From contig NZ_LT821227.1 in NCBI RefSeq assembly GCF_900169485.1, positions 62,001 through 126,000 of the forward strand: a stretch of 64,000 bases of DNA, given 5' to 3'. Position 1 is the first letter of the stretch. The number at the start of each line of letters is the position of its first letter. Positions 1-7,469 of the stretch are shown one piece after another. The notes beneath the pieces are model-generated. The model was given only the letters and a program-made list of their open reading frames with translations, made no database searches and was not told the origin of the DNA. The stretch is from Phoenicibacter congonensis. Its GTDB lineage: Bacteria; Actinomycetota; Coriobacteriia; Coriobacteriales; Eggerthellaceae. Made by a program: the position numbers and the translations under genes.

Positions 1-1
1 A

Positions 2-895
2 GCAAAAGAAATGCCTGCCAAAGAAATTGGACTCAAAGGCAGTGACGATTGTGTTCTGTATTGCCTGCCACATGTTTCTTCATATATTGGTGCAGACATT
101 GTTGCAGGCGCATATGTGTGCGAAATGCACAAATCTAACGATAACGAACTATTTATTGACATTGGCACGAACGGCGAAATAGTTCTAGCTAAATGCGGAA
201 AATTGTTCAGTTGTTCTTGTGCTGCTGGACCAGCTCTGGAAGGAATGAACATTTCTTCAGGAATGCGAGCAGCTGCAGGTGCAATCGAAGACGTTCACAT
301 CTTCACCGACGAAATCAAACTAGACACAATCGGTGACAAAAAACCTGAAGGCATTTGTGGAAGTGGGATTTTGGCTGTAATTCGAGAGCTTGTAGTAAAC
401 GAATTTATTCAAAAGAGTGGTGTTTTTATTAAACCTGACAGACTACCTGATGACGATTGGCGCAAAAAATTCATTAGAATGAATGGCACAAAACGTGAAC
501 TGGTGATGTGTGAAGACCCTGAAATCATTGTTTCTCAAAGCGATGTGCGACAGGTACAAATGGCAAAAGGGGCAATTCTCTCGGGCTTCATGGCGTTATT
601 AAATGAAGCTGGAATTGACATGGAAGACCTTGACAAAGTTTTCATTGCAGGCCAATTTGGGGCGCACTTGTCGGTCGACTCGCTCGTAGGCAGCGGAATT
701 TTGCCTGCTTGCGTGCAAGATAAGCTAGTCTATGTCGGCAACAGTTCAAAAACTGGTGCCTACATGACACTCATGAGCAAGAAAGTCAAAGAGGAAATAG
801 AAACGCTTGCGACTGAAATTGACTATCTGGAACTTTCAAATCTAGAAAACTACGACAGACTTTACTCAGATTGTATGCTGTTCCCTCAGTTTTAG
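2..895 (+). CDS. RACo-type ASKHA ATPase (DUF4445), C-terminal part
   Basis: The frame is open to the left edge of the window, so this is the 3' part of a longer gene. Visible are the glycine-rich ASKHA signatures FIDIGTNGEI and AGPALEGMNISSGM near the start, then GICGSGILAVI and VFIAGQFGAHL further on. These are characteristic of the C-terminal ATPase domain of reductive activators of corrinoid proteins (RACo), which use ATP to drive electrons from an N-terminal 2Fe-2S domain onto a Co(II) corrinoid. The ferredoxin domain and linker would lie upstream of the window. In the family this activity serves methyltransferase systems (O-demethylation or methylamine use). No corrinoid protein or methyltransferase is visible here, so the substrate pathway cannot be told. 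The ATG at position 11 is internal to the domain and is not taken as the start. The family call is secure. Confidence 0.88.
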   Translation, partial: AKEMPAKEIGLKGSDDCVLYCLPHVSSYIGADIVAGAYVCEMHKSNDNELFIDIGTNGEIVLAKCGKLFSCSCAAGPALEGMNISSGMRAAAGAIEDVHIFTDEIKLDTIGDKKPEGICGSGILAVIRELVVNEFIQKSGVFIKPDRLPDDDWRKKFIRMNGTKRELVMCEDPEIIVSQSDVRQVQMAKGAILSGFMALLNEAGIDMEDLDKVFIAGQFGAHLSVDSLVGSGILPACVQDKLVYVGNSSKTGAYMTLMSKKVKEEIETLATEIDYLELSNLENYDRLYSDCMLFPQF

Positions 896-1017
896 CTAAA
901 TTGCTCTCGCGGCTTCAGAAACACACACTAAAAATAGAGAATCAGCACTCAAGTATTAACTAAGATCGTCACGAAAGAGATGTCTTCTTTACTAGGCGCA
1001 ATAGACACAATCAATTA

Positions 1018-1059
1018 GTGCCCGCTAAATTGAAGAACCCCCTTCGCTAAAGCGGGCAC
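1018..1059. repeat. Inverted repeat GTGCCCGCT / AGCGGGCAC
   Basis: A 9-bp perfect inverted repeat (1018-1026 and 1051-1059) encloses about 24 nt that contain a second small stem (GAAG / CTTC). It lies between the convergent RACo and carbonic anhydrase genes. Neither strand has a U-tract behind it, so it is not a classical intrinsic terminator. It may still act as a bidirectional 3'-end hairpin. The role is inferred only from position. Confidence 0.4.
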
Positions 1060-1110
1060 ACTTGCAGTATCGTCAACCGCCTTAAACATGAAGAGAAAGT
1101 GTCTTCATGA

Positions 1111-1662
1111 CTACAGAAACTTCACTTCTCCTGTTTCAACGTCATAAATAGCGCCTGTGACAGTCACACCATCCGAAACGAGCTCTTTAACTTCATCGTT
1201 GGCTAAAAGCTTGTCCACGCTTGCTTTAACGTTTAATTCACAAGCTTTTAAATCATCAGTTTCGCTTCCAATAGCTTCTTCGATAGGAGCAGTTAAAGCG
1301 CACAAACAGCCATGACCAGCATGACCAATCGCAGCTCCTACGGCACCACAATTTGTGTGCCCCAAAACCACAACGAGCTTTGACTTTAAATGTTCAGCCG
1401 CATAAACAACGCTTGCAAGTTGTGTGTCAGTAACTATGTTTCCTGCAACACGAATAACGAACAACTCACCAATCCCGGCCATGAAAATGTGCTCTGGCAC
1501 CACCCTCGAATCGGAGCAGGTGAGAATAACTGCATGTGGGTGTTGCCCATTCTCAAAAGTTTCTTTTCTTTTTTTAAGCGAGATGTTACCATCATTTGAT
1601 TTTGCGGAAAGATAGCGAGCGTTTCCATTTTTTAGGATTTGCAGGGACTCATTAGCATTCAT
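1111..1662 (-). CDS. Beta-class carbonic anhydrase
   Basis: A protein of 183 residues that interconverts CO2 and bicarbonate. The beta-class zinc ligands are clear: Cys49 in TCSDSRVVPE with the Asp51-Arg53 dyad, and His102/Cys105 in LGHTNCGAV. The start is set at the ATG at 1660-1662, preceded by a GAGGGGAGA ribosome site. A longer frame reaches to 1725 but its extra 21 residues (MFLINASCEI and on) do not look like the family and contain the ribosome site. The gene is downstream of, and co-oriented with, the sulfhydrogenase-like operon, after a gap of about 100 nt. Bicarbonate supply for carboxylases or pH homeostasis are the usual roles; nothing here decides between them. Confidence 0.93.
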   Translation of the reverse strand: MNANESLQILKNGNARYLSAKSNDGNISLKKRKETFENGQHPHAVILTCSDSRVVPEHIFMAGIGELFVIRVAGNIVTDTQLASVVYAAEHLKSKLVVVLGHTNCGAVGAAIGHAGHGCLCALTAPIEEAIGSETDDLKACELNVKASVDKLLANDEVKELVSDGVTVTGAIYDVETGEVKFL

Positions 1663-1762
1663 AGATTCTCCCCTCAACGAAATGCAATAGCTAATTATCT
1701 CACAGCTAGCATTTATTAAAAACACTCAAGTAATGTTTCTTAAATGCAAATGTGGGGCTTAG

Positions 1763-3142
1763 TTACAGCAGGTCTCTACAAAAATCTGTGATTCTTTGCA
1801 ACGAATCAACAATTTCCACGGCACGAGCGATACATTCTCTCCTTGAGTCGGTCTCAGGCGGGCGCAACCCGGCTTTCGCCGCGCCAAAACGAGCCTTGTC
1901 GGTGAGATCGTCCCAGTTTTCGAGAACTCTTTTGAGCACAGTCGTTCCTTGTTCGCCAAGAATTGATTTTTCCCAATTGCTTGAACACTCATCAATGAGA
2001 GAAACAGCAAAATCAAGCTCGGAATCAATTTCTTCACTCATGCGTTTGAGCGCCACATCAGAAACGGCTTTACTGAAACCACCGACTTCAACCGTTATCG
2101 GGTGCACTGCTCGCCCACTGATTTCTGACAAAATGTTTGTTAAAGCGTGCCTCAATTCAAGGCATTTCTTAAGAAAATCACTGTCGGCTTCAACGAACTC
2201 CTGGAAGTCAACATAGCCTTTTATTTGGGGAAATTCTGACAACACTAAAGATGTAATGTCATTATGGGCCCTTTCAGCAAGGCGAAGGATTTCACGCAGA
2301 ATCAAATCTCTTGAATCAATTGTTAAATTATTCTTCTTTTCAAACTTTGAAGCTGAATTTAGAGCTAGCTCTTGCGAGATTTCTCCATCAAATCTAGCCT
2401 CAACAAAAAGAGCATCATCTCCGGTAAGCCCTTCGACATTCTTTTCAAGAAAACGATCAATGCTACAAACATCCAAAAAACTCACAAAAGCATCGTTCCC
2501 ATCGACATTTGTAACATTCTCAGCATTATAAAAAGCAGTTTCAAGGCATGCATGTTTAGAAATCCCACTGCAACCCCGGCACTGTTTGTTCAATCTAGTG
2601 CAAAGTCCATCGCAACCACACATTGAAACTAAGCCGGCACAGAGCCTTCCTTGTCCATAGAAGCAACCTTTTTCATTGCTCTTGCATTCTCCACAAAGAC
2701 AAGCACTGGATTCAAACGTGTTTCTACCACCAATTGCCTTTTGCAAAACATTTAAAAATTGATTTGTATCAATGGGACAACAACGGCAACAATAATCAAC
2801 GTCGATAAAATCTGTTAAAGCGCGAAAGTGAACACTCTCGCCTAGGGCATCTTTATTGAGGCCACAAGCGCAAGCTCCAATCGCGACTATAACTTTAGAA
2901 TTTTCCCGAAGTTGCTTGACAAATTCTTCCTGCTCTGGCGTCTTTACAGCACCCTCCACGACAGCAATGTCCACTGCAGCAGGCGATTTTCTATCTGAAA
3001 GTTTTGGCCAATAAACAACATTGACCTGATTAAAAACGTTAAAAAGCTTTTCATCGGCATTAAGAATTTGCTGCTCACAACCATGACAACTCTCAAGCTC
3101 GAAAAAGCCTAAAGTTGGTTTATTTGCATTGGAACAAATCAT
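1763..3142 (-). CDS. NiFe-hydrogenase-like small subunit fused to a Ni-ligand-less large-subunit remnant
   Basis: The first 205 residues match the small (delta) subunit of group 3 cytoplasmic NiFe hydrogenases/sulfhydrogenases. Proximal-cluster cysteines are Cys19/Cys22 (ESCHGCEQQ), Cys91/93 (GACACG) and Cys118-122 (CCRCCP), followed by a cysteine-rich block at 148-191 (CxCxxC, CxxxxxGRLC, CxCxxLC, CRGC) for two further 4Fe-4S clusters. Residues about 245-459 resemble the large (alpha) subunit: RLAERAHN, GRAVHPITVEVGGF. However, neither the N-terminal RxCGxC nor the C-terminal DPCxxC nickel motif is present, and this half is about half the normal length. The stop follows directly after a helix like the one preceding the C-terminal motif in real large subunits. 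So electron-transfer cofactors are kept while the NiFe site is absent. It begins where the flavoprotein gene ends (no gap), forming one operon with it. Hydrogenase activity is not expected; electron transfer between NAD(P)H and another carrier is an inference. Confidence 0.8.
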   Translation of the reverse strand: MICSNANKPTLGFFELESCHGCEQQILNADEKLFNVFNQVNVVYWPKLSDRKSPAAVDIAVVEGAVKTPEQEEFVKQLRENSKVIVAIGACACGLNKDALGESVHFRALTDFIDVDYCCRCCPIDTNQFLNVLQKAIGGRNTFESSACLCGECKSNEKGCFYGQGRLCAGLVSMCGCDGLCTRLNKQCRGCSGISKHACLETAFYNAENVTNVDGNDAFVSFLDVCSIDRFLEKNVEGLTGDDALFVEARFDGEISQELALNSASKFEKKNNLTIDSRDLILREILRLAERAHNDITSLVLSEFPQIKGYVDFQEFVEADSDFLKKCLELRHALTNILSEISGRAVHPITVEVGGFSKAVSDVALKRMSEEIDSELDFAVSLIDECSSNWEKSILGEQGTTVLKRVLENWDDLTDKARFGAAKAGLRPPETDSRRECIARAVEIVDSLQRITDFCRDLL

Positions 3143-4018
3143 CTAGATTGACCCCTGCATGTTTTGTGCATCCCAATAATTAAAAACAGGTCCATCCTGG
3201 CAACAATACTGATGACCCACCTGGCAGTGACCACATTTGCCCATTCCGCACTTCATGTGCCGCTCAAAGCTCATATAAATGCGATCGTACTCAATACCTT
3301 TTTTCCGCATCTCTTCAATGACACTTGCATACATAACAGGAGGACCGCAAATTGCTCCATAGGTGTTTTCAGGATTAACTTCGACATATTTAAACATGTC
3401 GCCTGCATATCCAACTTCGCCAGTCCAATCGTCGTCAGGTTGCGATAAAGGAAGATATAGTTCGAAATCTTTGCGATGGCGCCACATCTCAAACTGATCA
3501 CGGAACATGATTGTGCTTGCAGTTCGAGAACCATAAATAATAACTACCTTGCCAAATTGGTCACGCTCGTCGTGAATGTTGTTGATGAGTGAACGAAGTG
3601 GAGCTATTCCAGTTCCTCCAGCAACAAGCAGAATGTCATTTCCCTTCATTTCTTCATAGGGGAAAGGATGACCATATGGGCCACGAATTCCCACTATGTC
3701 ACCACACTGCATAGAATCGAGTTTCGACGTCACTGCACCGGCTTTTCTGATTGTAAGTTCAAAAAAACCAACTTTGGCAGGGCTCGAACAAATCGCTATT
3801 GGTGCCTCACCAACCCCAAGAACAGAAACCATGACAAATTGTCCCGGCTTGTGTCTAAACGCCTGACGAACACGCTCGTCAATCAAGCGCAGTTCATATA
3901 ACTTCTCAGTCGCTGTGAGGGGCGTAATGCTTGTGATTCTTGCCTCCCAAGGACGGTATGGATCGGCCTTAAGCAGTGCCTGACCTTGTAGCGTCGTTTC
4001 TGATTCTGTAAATGCCAC
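3143..4018 (-). CDS. Sulfhydrogenase gamma-like FAD/NAD(P)-binding and 2Fe-2S subunit
   Basis: A 291-residue flavoprotein of the ferredoxin-NADP reductase fold. The FAD segment is PGQFVMVS (about 58-65), the nucleotide-binding loop is GGTGIAPLRS (about 134-143), and the C-terminus carries four closely spaced cysteines (KCGMGKCGHC then YCC) for a 2Fe-2S cluster, as in HydG and dihydroorotate dehydrogenase electron-transfer subunits. The start is placed at GTG 4016-4018. It has an AAGGAG site 9-10 nt upstream and begins one nt after the previous gene's stop. A longer frame begins at a TTG at 4042 but would overlap the previous gene by 23 nt. It would shuttle electrons between NAD(P)H and the Fe-S proteins on either side. 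Family confidence is high; whether NAD or NADP is used cannot be read. Confidence 0.88.
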   Translation of the reverse strand: MAFTESETTLQGQALLKADPYRPWEARITSITPLTATEKLYELRLIDERVRQAFRHKPGQFVMVSVLGVGEAPIAICSSPAKVGFFELTIRKAGAVTSKLDSMQCGDIVGIRGPYGHPFPYEEMKGNDILLVAGGTGIAPLRSLINNIHDERDQFGKVVIIYGSRTASTIMFRDQFEMWRHRKDFELYLPLSQPDDDWTGEVGYAGDMFKYVEVNPENTYGAICGPPVMYASVIEEMRKKGIEYDRIYMSFERHMKCGMGKCGHCQVGHQYCCQDGPVFNYWDAQNMQGSI

Positions 4019-4019
4019 G

Positions 4020-5045
4020 CTACTCAAACTCCTTATTAGCAAAGAATTTCAACACTTCAGATGGAGAGATGCCAGCTTTGCAAGCACGCGCGCACCTGCC
4101 ACAGCCAACACAAAGATATCTGTCATATTTTGAATAGAATCCATTTAGCTTGTGATACATGCGGTGTCTGACGCGAGAAACATTGCTGTCGCGGAAATTA
4201 AAGCCACCTGTTACCTGCGCAAATTCCGGATTGGTGCAGCAGTCAGGAATGCGCTCCCTTTTCCCGCCCTTGCCATTCGCATTCAAGGTGTCAATTATGT
4301 TAAAGCAATAACACGTTGGACACACCTGCGCACAAGCCGTGCAAGACAGGCACTTCTTTCCCATTTCTTCCCAAAACGGGTCATCGTGAAATGCGTCCAT
4401 GAGCATTGGTATCTCTTGTATTTCTGGAATTTCTTTCGAAAAGGCTTCTTGGCGTAGTCGAGTTCTTTCCAAAAATAGCTTTCTGTCTTCATCTGTGGTG
4501 TCACGAGGCGAACAAGATGATTCCAAAACATCGGCGCCCTCAACACTTCCAATTGAAACAAAATATCTGTCACCTAGGTCCTGAAGGAACAGGTCATAGC
4601 CACCTTTTGCTTCCTGCACCCCAAGGTTGTGGCAAAAGCAAGTTTTTGTCGGCATACAGGAAATGCCCACAATCATTGTTTTTGATTTTCTCTTCTTGTA
4701 GTAGGGGTCAGGCCGCTCTTGATCTTCAAACACAAGGTTTAGGTTGTTAATCGCGTTGATATCACAGGCGTGAGCACCAAACAAAACGCGCGACCTTGGA
4801 TAAATCTCACAATCGTGAATTTCATTATTTTCATCGAACTCAAATAACGTTTCGTGTTTCGGGATAAAGAACTTTTTTAAAGAAGTGAGCGTTGTGTGAT
4901 AGTCAAGCTCAACCTCGTCAAAAGAATGAACTTCTGAAAATGAATAGCTCTTCTTCATCTTTATAGGTGCAATGACAGTTGCATTGCCCAAAAACGTGTT
5001 AAACAGCAACTCTAGGTCTGGCTTATCAATAACTTTATATAGCAA
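4020..5045 (-). CDS. Sulfhydrogenase beta-like (HydB/AsrA) 4Fe-4S dicluster subunit
   Basis: The 341 residues match the beta subunit of cytoplasmic sulfhydrogenases and anaerobic sulfite reductase subunit A. The N-terminal 220 residues form the non-cluster domain (VLFGAHACDINAI, VGISCMPTKTCFCHN). Two ferredoxin-type motifs follow: CLSCTACAQVCPTC at about 232 and CVGCGRCARACKAGI at about 314. The start is a TTG at 5043-5045 with a GGAG site 8-9 nt upstream; no better start exists. It is the first Fe-S gene of the operon, after the TPR gene (21-nt gap) and before the flavoprotein. It would relay electrons between the flavin and a partner. Because AsrA-type proteins share this fold, the real partner substrate (polysulfide, sulfite, ferredoxin) is open. 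Confidence 0.88.
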   Translation of the reverse strand: MLYKVIDKPDLELLFNTFLGNATVIAPIKMKKSYSFSEVHSFDEVELDYHTTLTSLKKFFIPKHETLFEFDENNEIHDCEIYPRSRVLFGAHACDINAINNLNLVFEDQERPDPYYKKRKSKTMIVGISCMPTKTCFCHNLGVQEAKGGYDLFLQDLGDRYFVSIGSVEGADVLESSCSPRDTTDEDRKLFLERTRLRQEAFSKEIPEIQEIPMLMDAFHDDPFWEEMGKKCLSCTACAQVCPTCYCFNIIDTLNANGKGGKRERIPDCCTNPEFAQVTGGFNFRDSNVSRVRHRMYHKLNGFYSKYDRYLCVGCGRCARACKAGISPSEVLKFFANKEFE

Positions 5046-5066
5046 TTAAAGCTCCGGCGAATTCAC

Positions 5067-6398
5067 CTAACTGTTTTGCGACGCAAAATAGAGCTCAGCA
5101 TTTGAGACTTTCCAACCAACAAGATCACGTTTCATCGTGATGACATAGGTTATTTCGCCCCCTTGCTCGGTTTTTGCCTTCGAATAAACCTTGCTCTCAT
5201 TCATGCCGCGAGTTACACCCTCTATTTCTACATTGTCATCCTTCACGATGGAATTAACAATTTGAGAGCGCGAAGATTCGCTTACCGTTGATGAAAATGC
5301 GCTGTTCGTGGTCGATGGGTTGCTGAACAGCTCAGTAGTTGTCATTTGCTGAGTTGGATAGCCATAACCAAGAATGTAACCAGCCGCACCGGCACCTACA
5401 ATCAAAACAATAAGAATAATAAACACAAGCAAGATTTTTAGGCCAACACCTTTGCGCTTGCGCTCTTTTTTCGCCTGCTGTTTGTAGATTTCCTTTAGTT
5501 CATCTTCTGTGGCGGTGAAAAACTTATCGTCATCACCCTCATAGGCATCAATATACCCAGGAACTTTGTCTAGAACCTCGGTTCCGTCATCGTAGAAATA
5601 GGGGTCGCTGCTGTTAGTCAAATCGTCAGCGGTTGACACATCGAGGCCACTCATGTCAACAGCTGTCGCTTCTGCCGCTGCCAACTTGTTAAGCTCACTA
5701 ATGCAACGCGAATAGTCAACAGACGCAGAATCAGAGAGCTGATATGTTCCATCAGCTGTTACTTCTTTAAAACACTCTACAGCAGCCTCAGGTTCGTTGT
5801 TGGCAGCATGTGCTTGTCCCATGCTTGCCAAAAGGCGATTGCGCGTGTCATTTGACATGTTAAACTGCTTCGCGCTTTCATATGAAGCGATAGCATCACC
5901 TGGTCGCCCAAGACTCATGAAACAAACTCCCAAGTTGAGCAAGGACTTTGCTGGGTCTGGGTTGTTTGGGTCTAGTGCAGCTTCTCGGAAATTTCTTCCA
6001 GCATCTGCCGAATCACCCATTTTCATTTGGATGTTGCCAAGGCTCATTAATGCCTTGTATCGACTGGTATAAGTTTCGTCATTAATAGCAATTTGCAACT
6101 CATCAATAGCCTTGTCATATTCTTTTAATGAGCTGTATGCCTTGCCTAGATTCGTGTGAAGCGACGCGCCCGCTGTGTATGCACTGTCTTCTTCCGCTTG
6201 CAGATACGCACGAATTGCCTCAGAAGAATTCTTCATCTTCATTAAACAATTTCCAATGTGATGATAAAGAGCTCCATACTCTCCAGGTTGAAGAGGATTT
6301 TGCTCGTCTCTCAAACAATCAGTGTATTTTCGAAGTGCACCACGGTAGTCTCCTGCCTTATAGAGTCCGTTCGCTCTTGAAAAGGTTGTTTCGTTCAC
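5067..6398 (-). CDS. TPR-repeat protein with single transmembrane anchor
   Basis: A 443-residue protein. Residues 1-235 hold about six tetratricopeptide repeats (for example ALYHHIGNCLMKMKNSSEAI, SLLNLGVCFMSLGRPGDAI). An acidic linker with many Asp/Glu (about 245-305) and a basic patch KKERKRK lead into one membrane helix (about 318-344, ILLVFIILIVLIVGAGAAG). About 95 outside residues end in a small domain rich in charged strands (GGEITYVITMKRDLVGWKV). The TPR face would be cytoplasmic. The start is GTG with AAGGA upstream. It is co-oriented with the HydB/HydG-like genes and separated from them by only 21 nt, so it may be co-transcribed. TPR domains mediate protein contacts; the partner is unknown. 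No enzymatic motif is seen. Confidence 0.75.
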   Translation of the reverse strand: MNETTFSRANGLYKAGDYRGALRKYTDCLRDEQNPLQPGEYGALYHHIGNCLMKMKNSSEAIRAYLQAEEDSAYTAGASLHTNLGKAYSSLKEYDKAIDELQIAINDETYTSRYKALMSLGNIQMKMGDSADAGRNFREAALDPNNPDPAKSLLNLGVCFMSLGRPGDAIASYESAKQFNMSNDTRNRLLASMGQAHAANNEPEAAVECFKEVTADGTYQLSDSASVDYSRCISELNKLAAAEATAVDMSGLDVSTADDLTNSSDPYFYDDGTEVLDKVPGYIDAYEGDDDKFFTATEDELKEIYKQQAKKERKRKGVGLKILLVFIILIVLIVGAGAAGYILGYGYPTQQMTTTELFSNPSTTNSAFSSTVSESSRSQIVNSIVKDDNVEIEGVTRGMNESKVYSKAKTEQGGEITYVITMKRDLVGWKVSNAELYFASQNS

Positions 6399-6483
6399 GC
6401 TGCGTATCCTTTTTTAGTTTTTTATAACCCTTTAATTATATACGAGTTCTAAAATCGGTAAATTTTTACCAGCAAGAGGGCTA

Positions 6484-7017
6484 TTACTTGTTTTCAATAG
6501 TGATGCTTTCGATGTCGTCGCCAACACGAAGTTCGCCAATCACATCAAGGCCTTCGATGGTCTGGCCAAACACAGTGTAGTTTGGATCCAAGAAACTTTG
6601 TGGCCCAAGGCAAAAATAAAATTGAGAACCTGCAGAATTTGGCATTTGGCTTCTTGCCATAGCAAGCGTTCCGTCTAAATGCTTATTATTTGGATTAGTC
6701 GTGTATTCCTCTTTAATGCAATATCCAGGACCGCCAGTTCCAAAACCACCAATGCCAGTTTGTGCGCCGAGGATAACCTCGTCAGCGCTCTTGCCACGAG
6801 TGTTTGGACATCCACCTTGTATTACAAAATTCGGAACATAACGATGGAACTTTAATCCGTCATAAAAGCCCTTGTTGGCAAGTTCGATAAAATTTCCAAC
6901 GTGAATTGGAGCGTCTTTTCCTGCAAGTTGCACTTTGATAGTTCCCTTGTTAGTCTTAATTACTGCAATCTCCTCACCAGTTGGCTGATATTCAGGAGTG
7001 TAGAGTTTCTCAAACAT
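6484..7017 (-). CDS. Peptidyl-prolyl cis-trans isomerase, cyclophilin type
   Basis: A 177-residue single-domain cyclophilin that speeds proline isomerisation during folding. Family motifs are visible: FHRYVPNFVIQGG, GTGGPGYCIKEE, GTLAMARSQMPNSAGSQFYF and YTVFGQTIEGLDV. The catalytic arginine (FHR) and the QFYF substrate pocket are intact. There is no signal peptide, so it should be cytoplasmic. The ATG has an AGGAAT site at normal distance. It stands alone between the TPR operon and tRNA-Arg. Confidence 0.95.
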   Translation of the reverse strand: MFEKLYTPEYQPTGEEIAVIKTNKGTIKVQLAGKDAPIHVGNFIELANKGFYDGLKFHRYVPNFVIQGGCPNTRGKSADEVILGAQTGIGGFGTGGPGYCIKEEYTTNPNNKHLDGTLAMARSQMPNSAGSQFYFCLGPQSFLDPNYTVFGQTIEGLDVIGELRVGDDIESITIENK

Positions 7018-7062
7018 TTAAATTATTCCTTTCTTGAATTATTAACAGAGAAAAGTAAAATA

Positions 7063-7138
7063 TGGTGCCCTCGACAGGAGTCGAACCTGCGACACCCTGC
7101 TCCGGAGGCAGGTGCTCTGTCCACTGAGCTACGAGGGC
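7063..7138 (-). tRNA. tRNA-Arg (anticodon CCG)
   Basis: Read on the minus strand, acceptor GCCCTCG pairs with CGAGGGC. The D arm is GCTC/GAGC, the anticodon stem CCTGC/GCAGG holds loop CTCCGGA (anticodon CCG, reading CGG), and the T arm is GCAGG TTCGACT CCTGT. Discriminator A and CCA are encoded. Confidence 0.95.
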
Positions 7139-7162
7139 AAGCCCATCAGAGCCGATTAGTTA

Positions 7163-7381
7163 CTATAAACTTTTAATGTGATTGATAACATCGCCAACAG
7201 TGTTGATGTCTTGTGGGTTTCCAAAGTCAATCTCTAACTCGTCCTCTAGATTGCAAATGAGTTCTGCAACATCGATAGAGTCAAGATTTAAGGATTCGAG
7301 CGTAGCATCATCAGTAACGTCATCTGGATCAACTCCAGCGTTCTCTTTTAGAAGTTTGCGAATGACATCGATTGTTTCCAT
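7163..7381 (-). CDS. acpP: Acyl carrier protein
   Basis: A 72-residue acidic protein with the phosphopantetheine attachment motif LNLDSIDVAEL (Ser at about 35) and the usual four-helix ACP pattern. It would carry acyl chains in fatty acid synthesis. The gene is isolated from other fab genes here; it sits just downstream of the GltD-like gene in the same direction (88-nt gap). An AAGAGGTG site precedes the ATG. A specialised carrier for another pathway cannot be excluded, but length and motif fit AcpP. Confidence 0.9.
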   Translation of the reverse strand: METIDVIRKLLKENAGVDPDDVTDDATLESLNLDSIDVAELICNLEDELEIDFGNPQDINTVGDVINHIKSL

Positions 7382-7469
7382 GAAACACCTCTTCGATAAA
7401 ATGGTTTTATAACCAAATCATTTTATCACGGTAAAAACAATCGATGCCATCGCTAGCTACTCAAATAAA

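Noticed and set aside
1752-2216. Plus-strand frame opposite the hydrogenase-like fusion
   Set aside because: Serine-rich shadow of the real minus-strand gene without a ribosome site.
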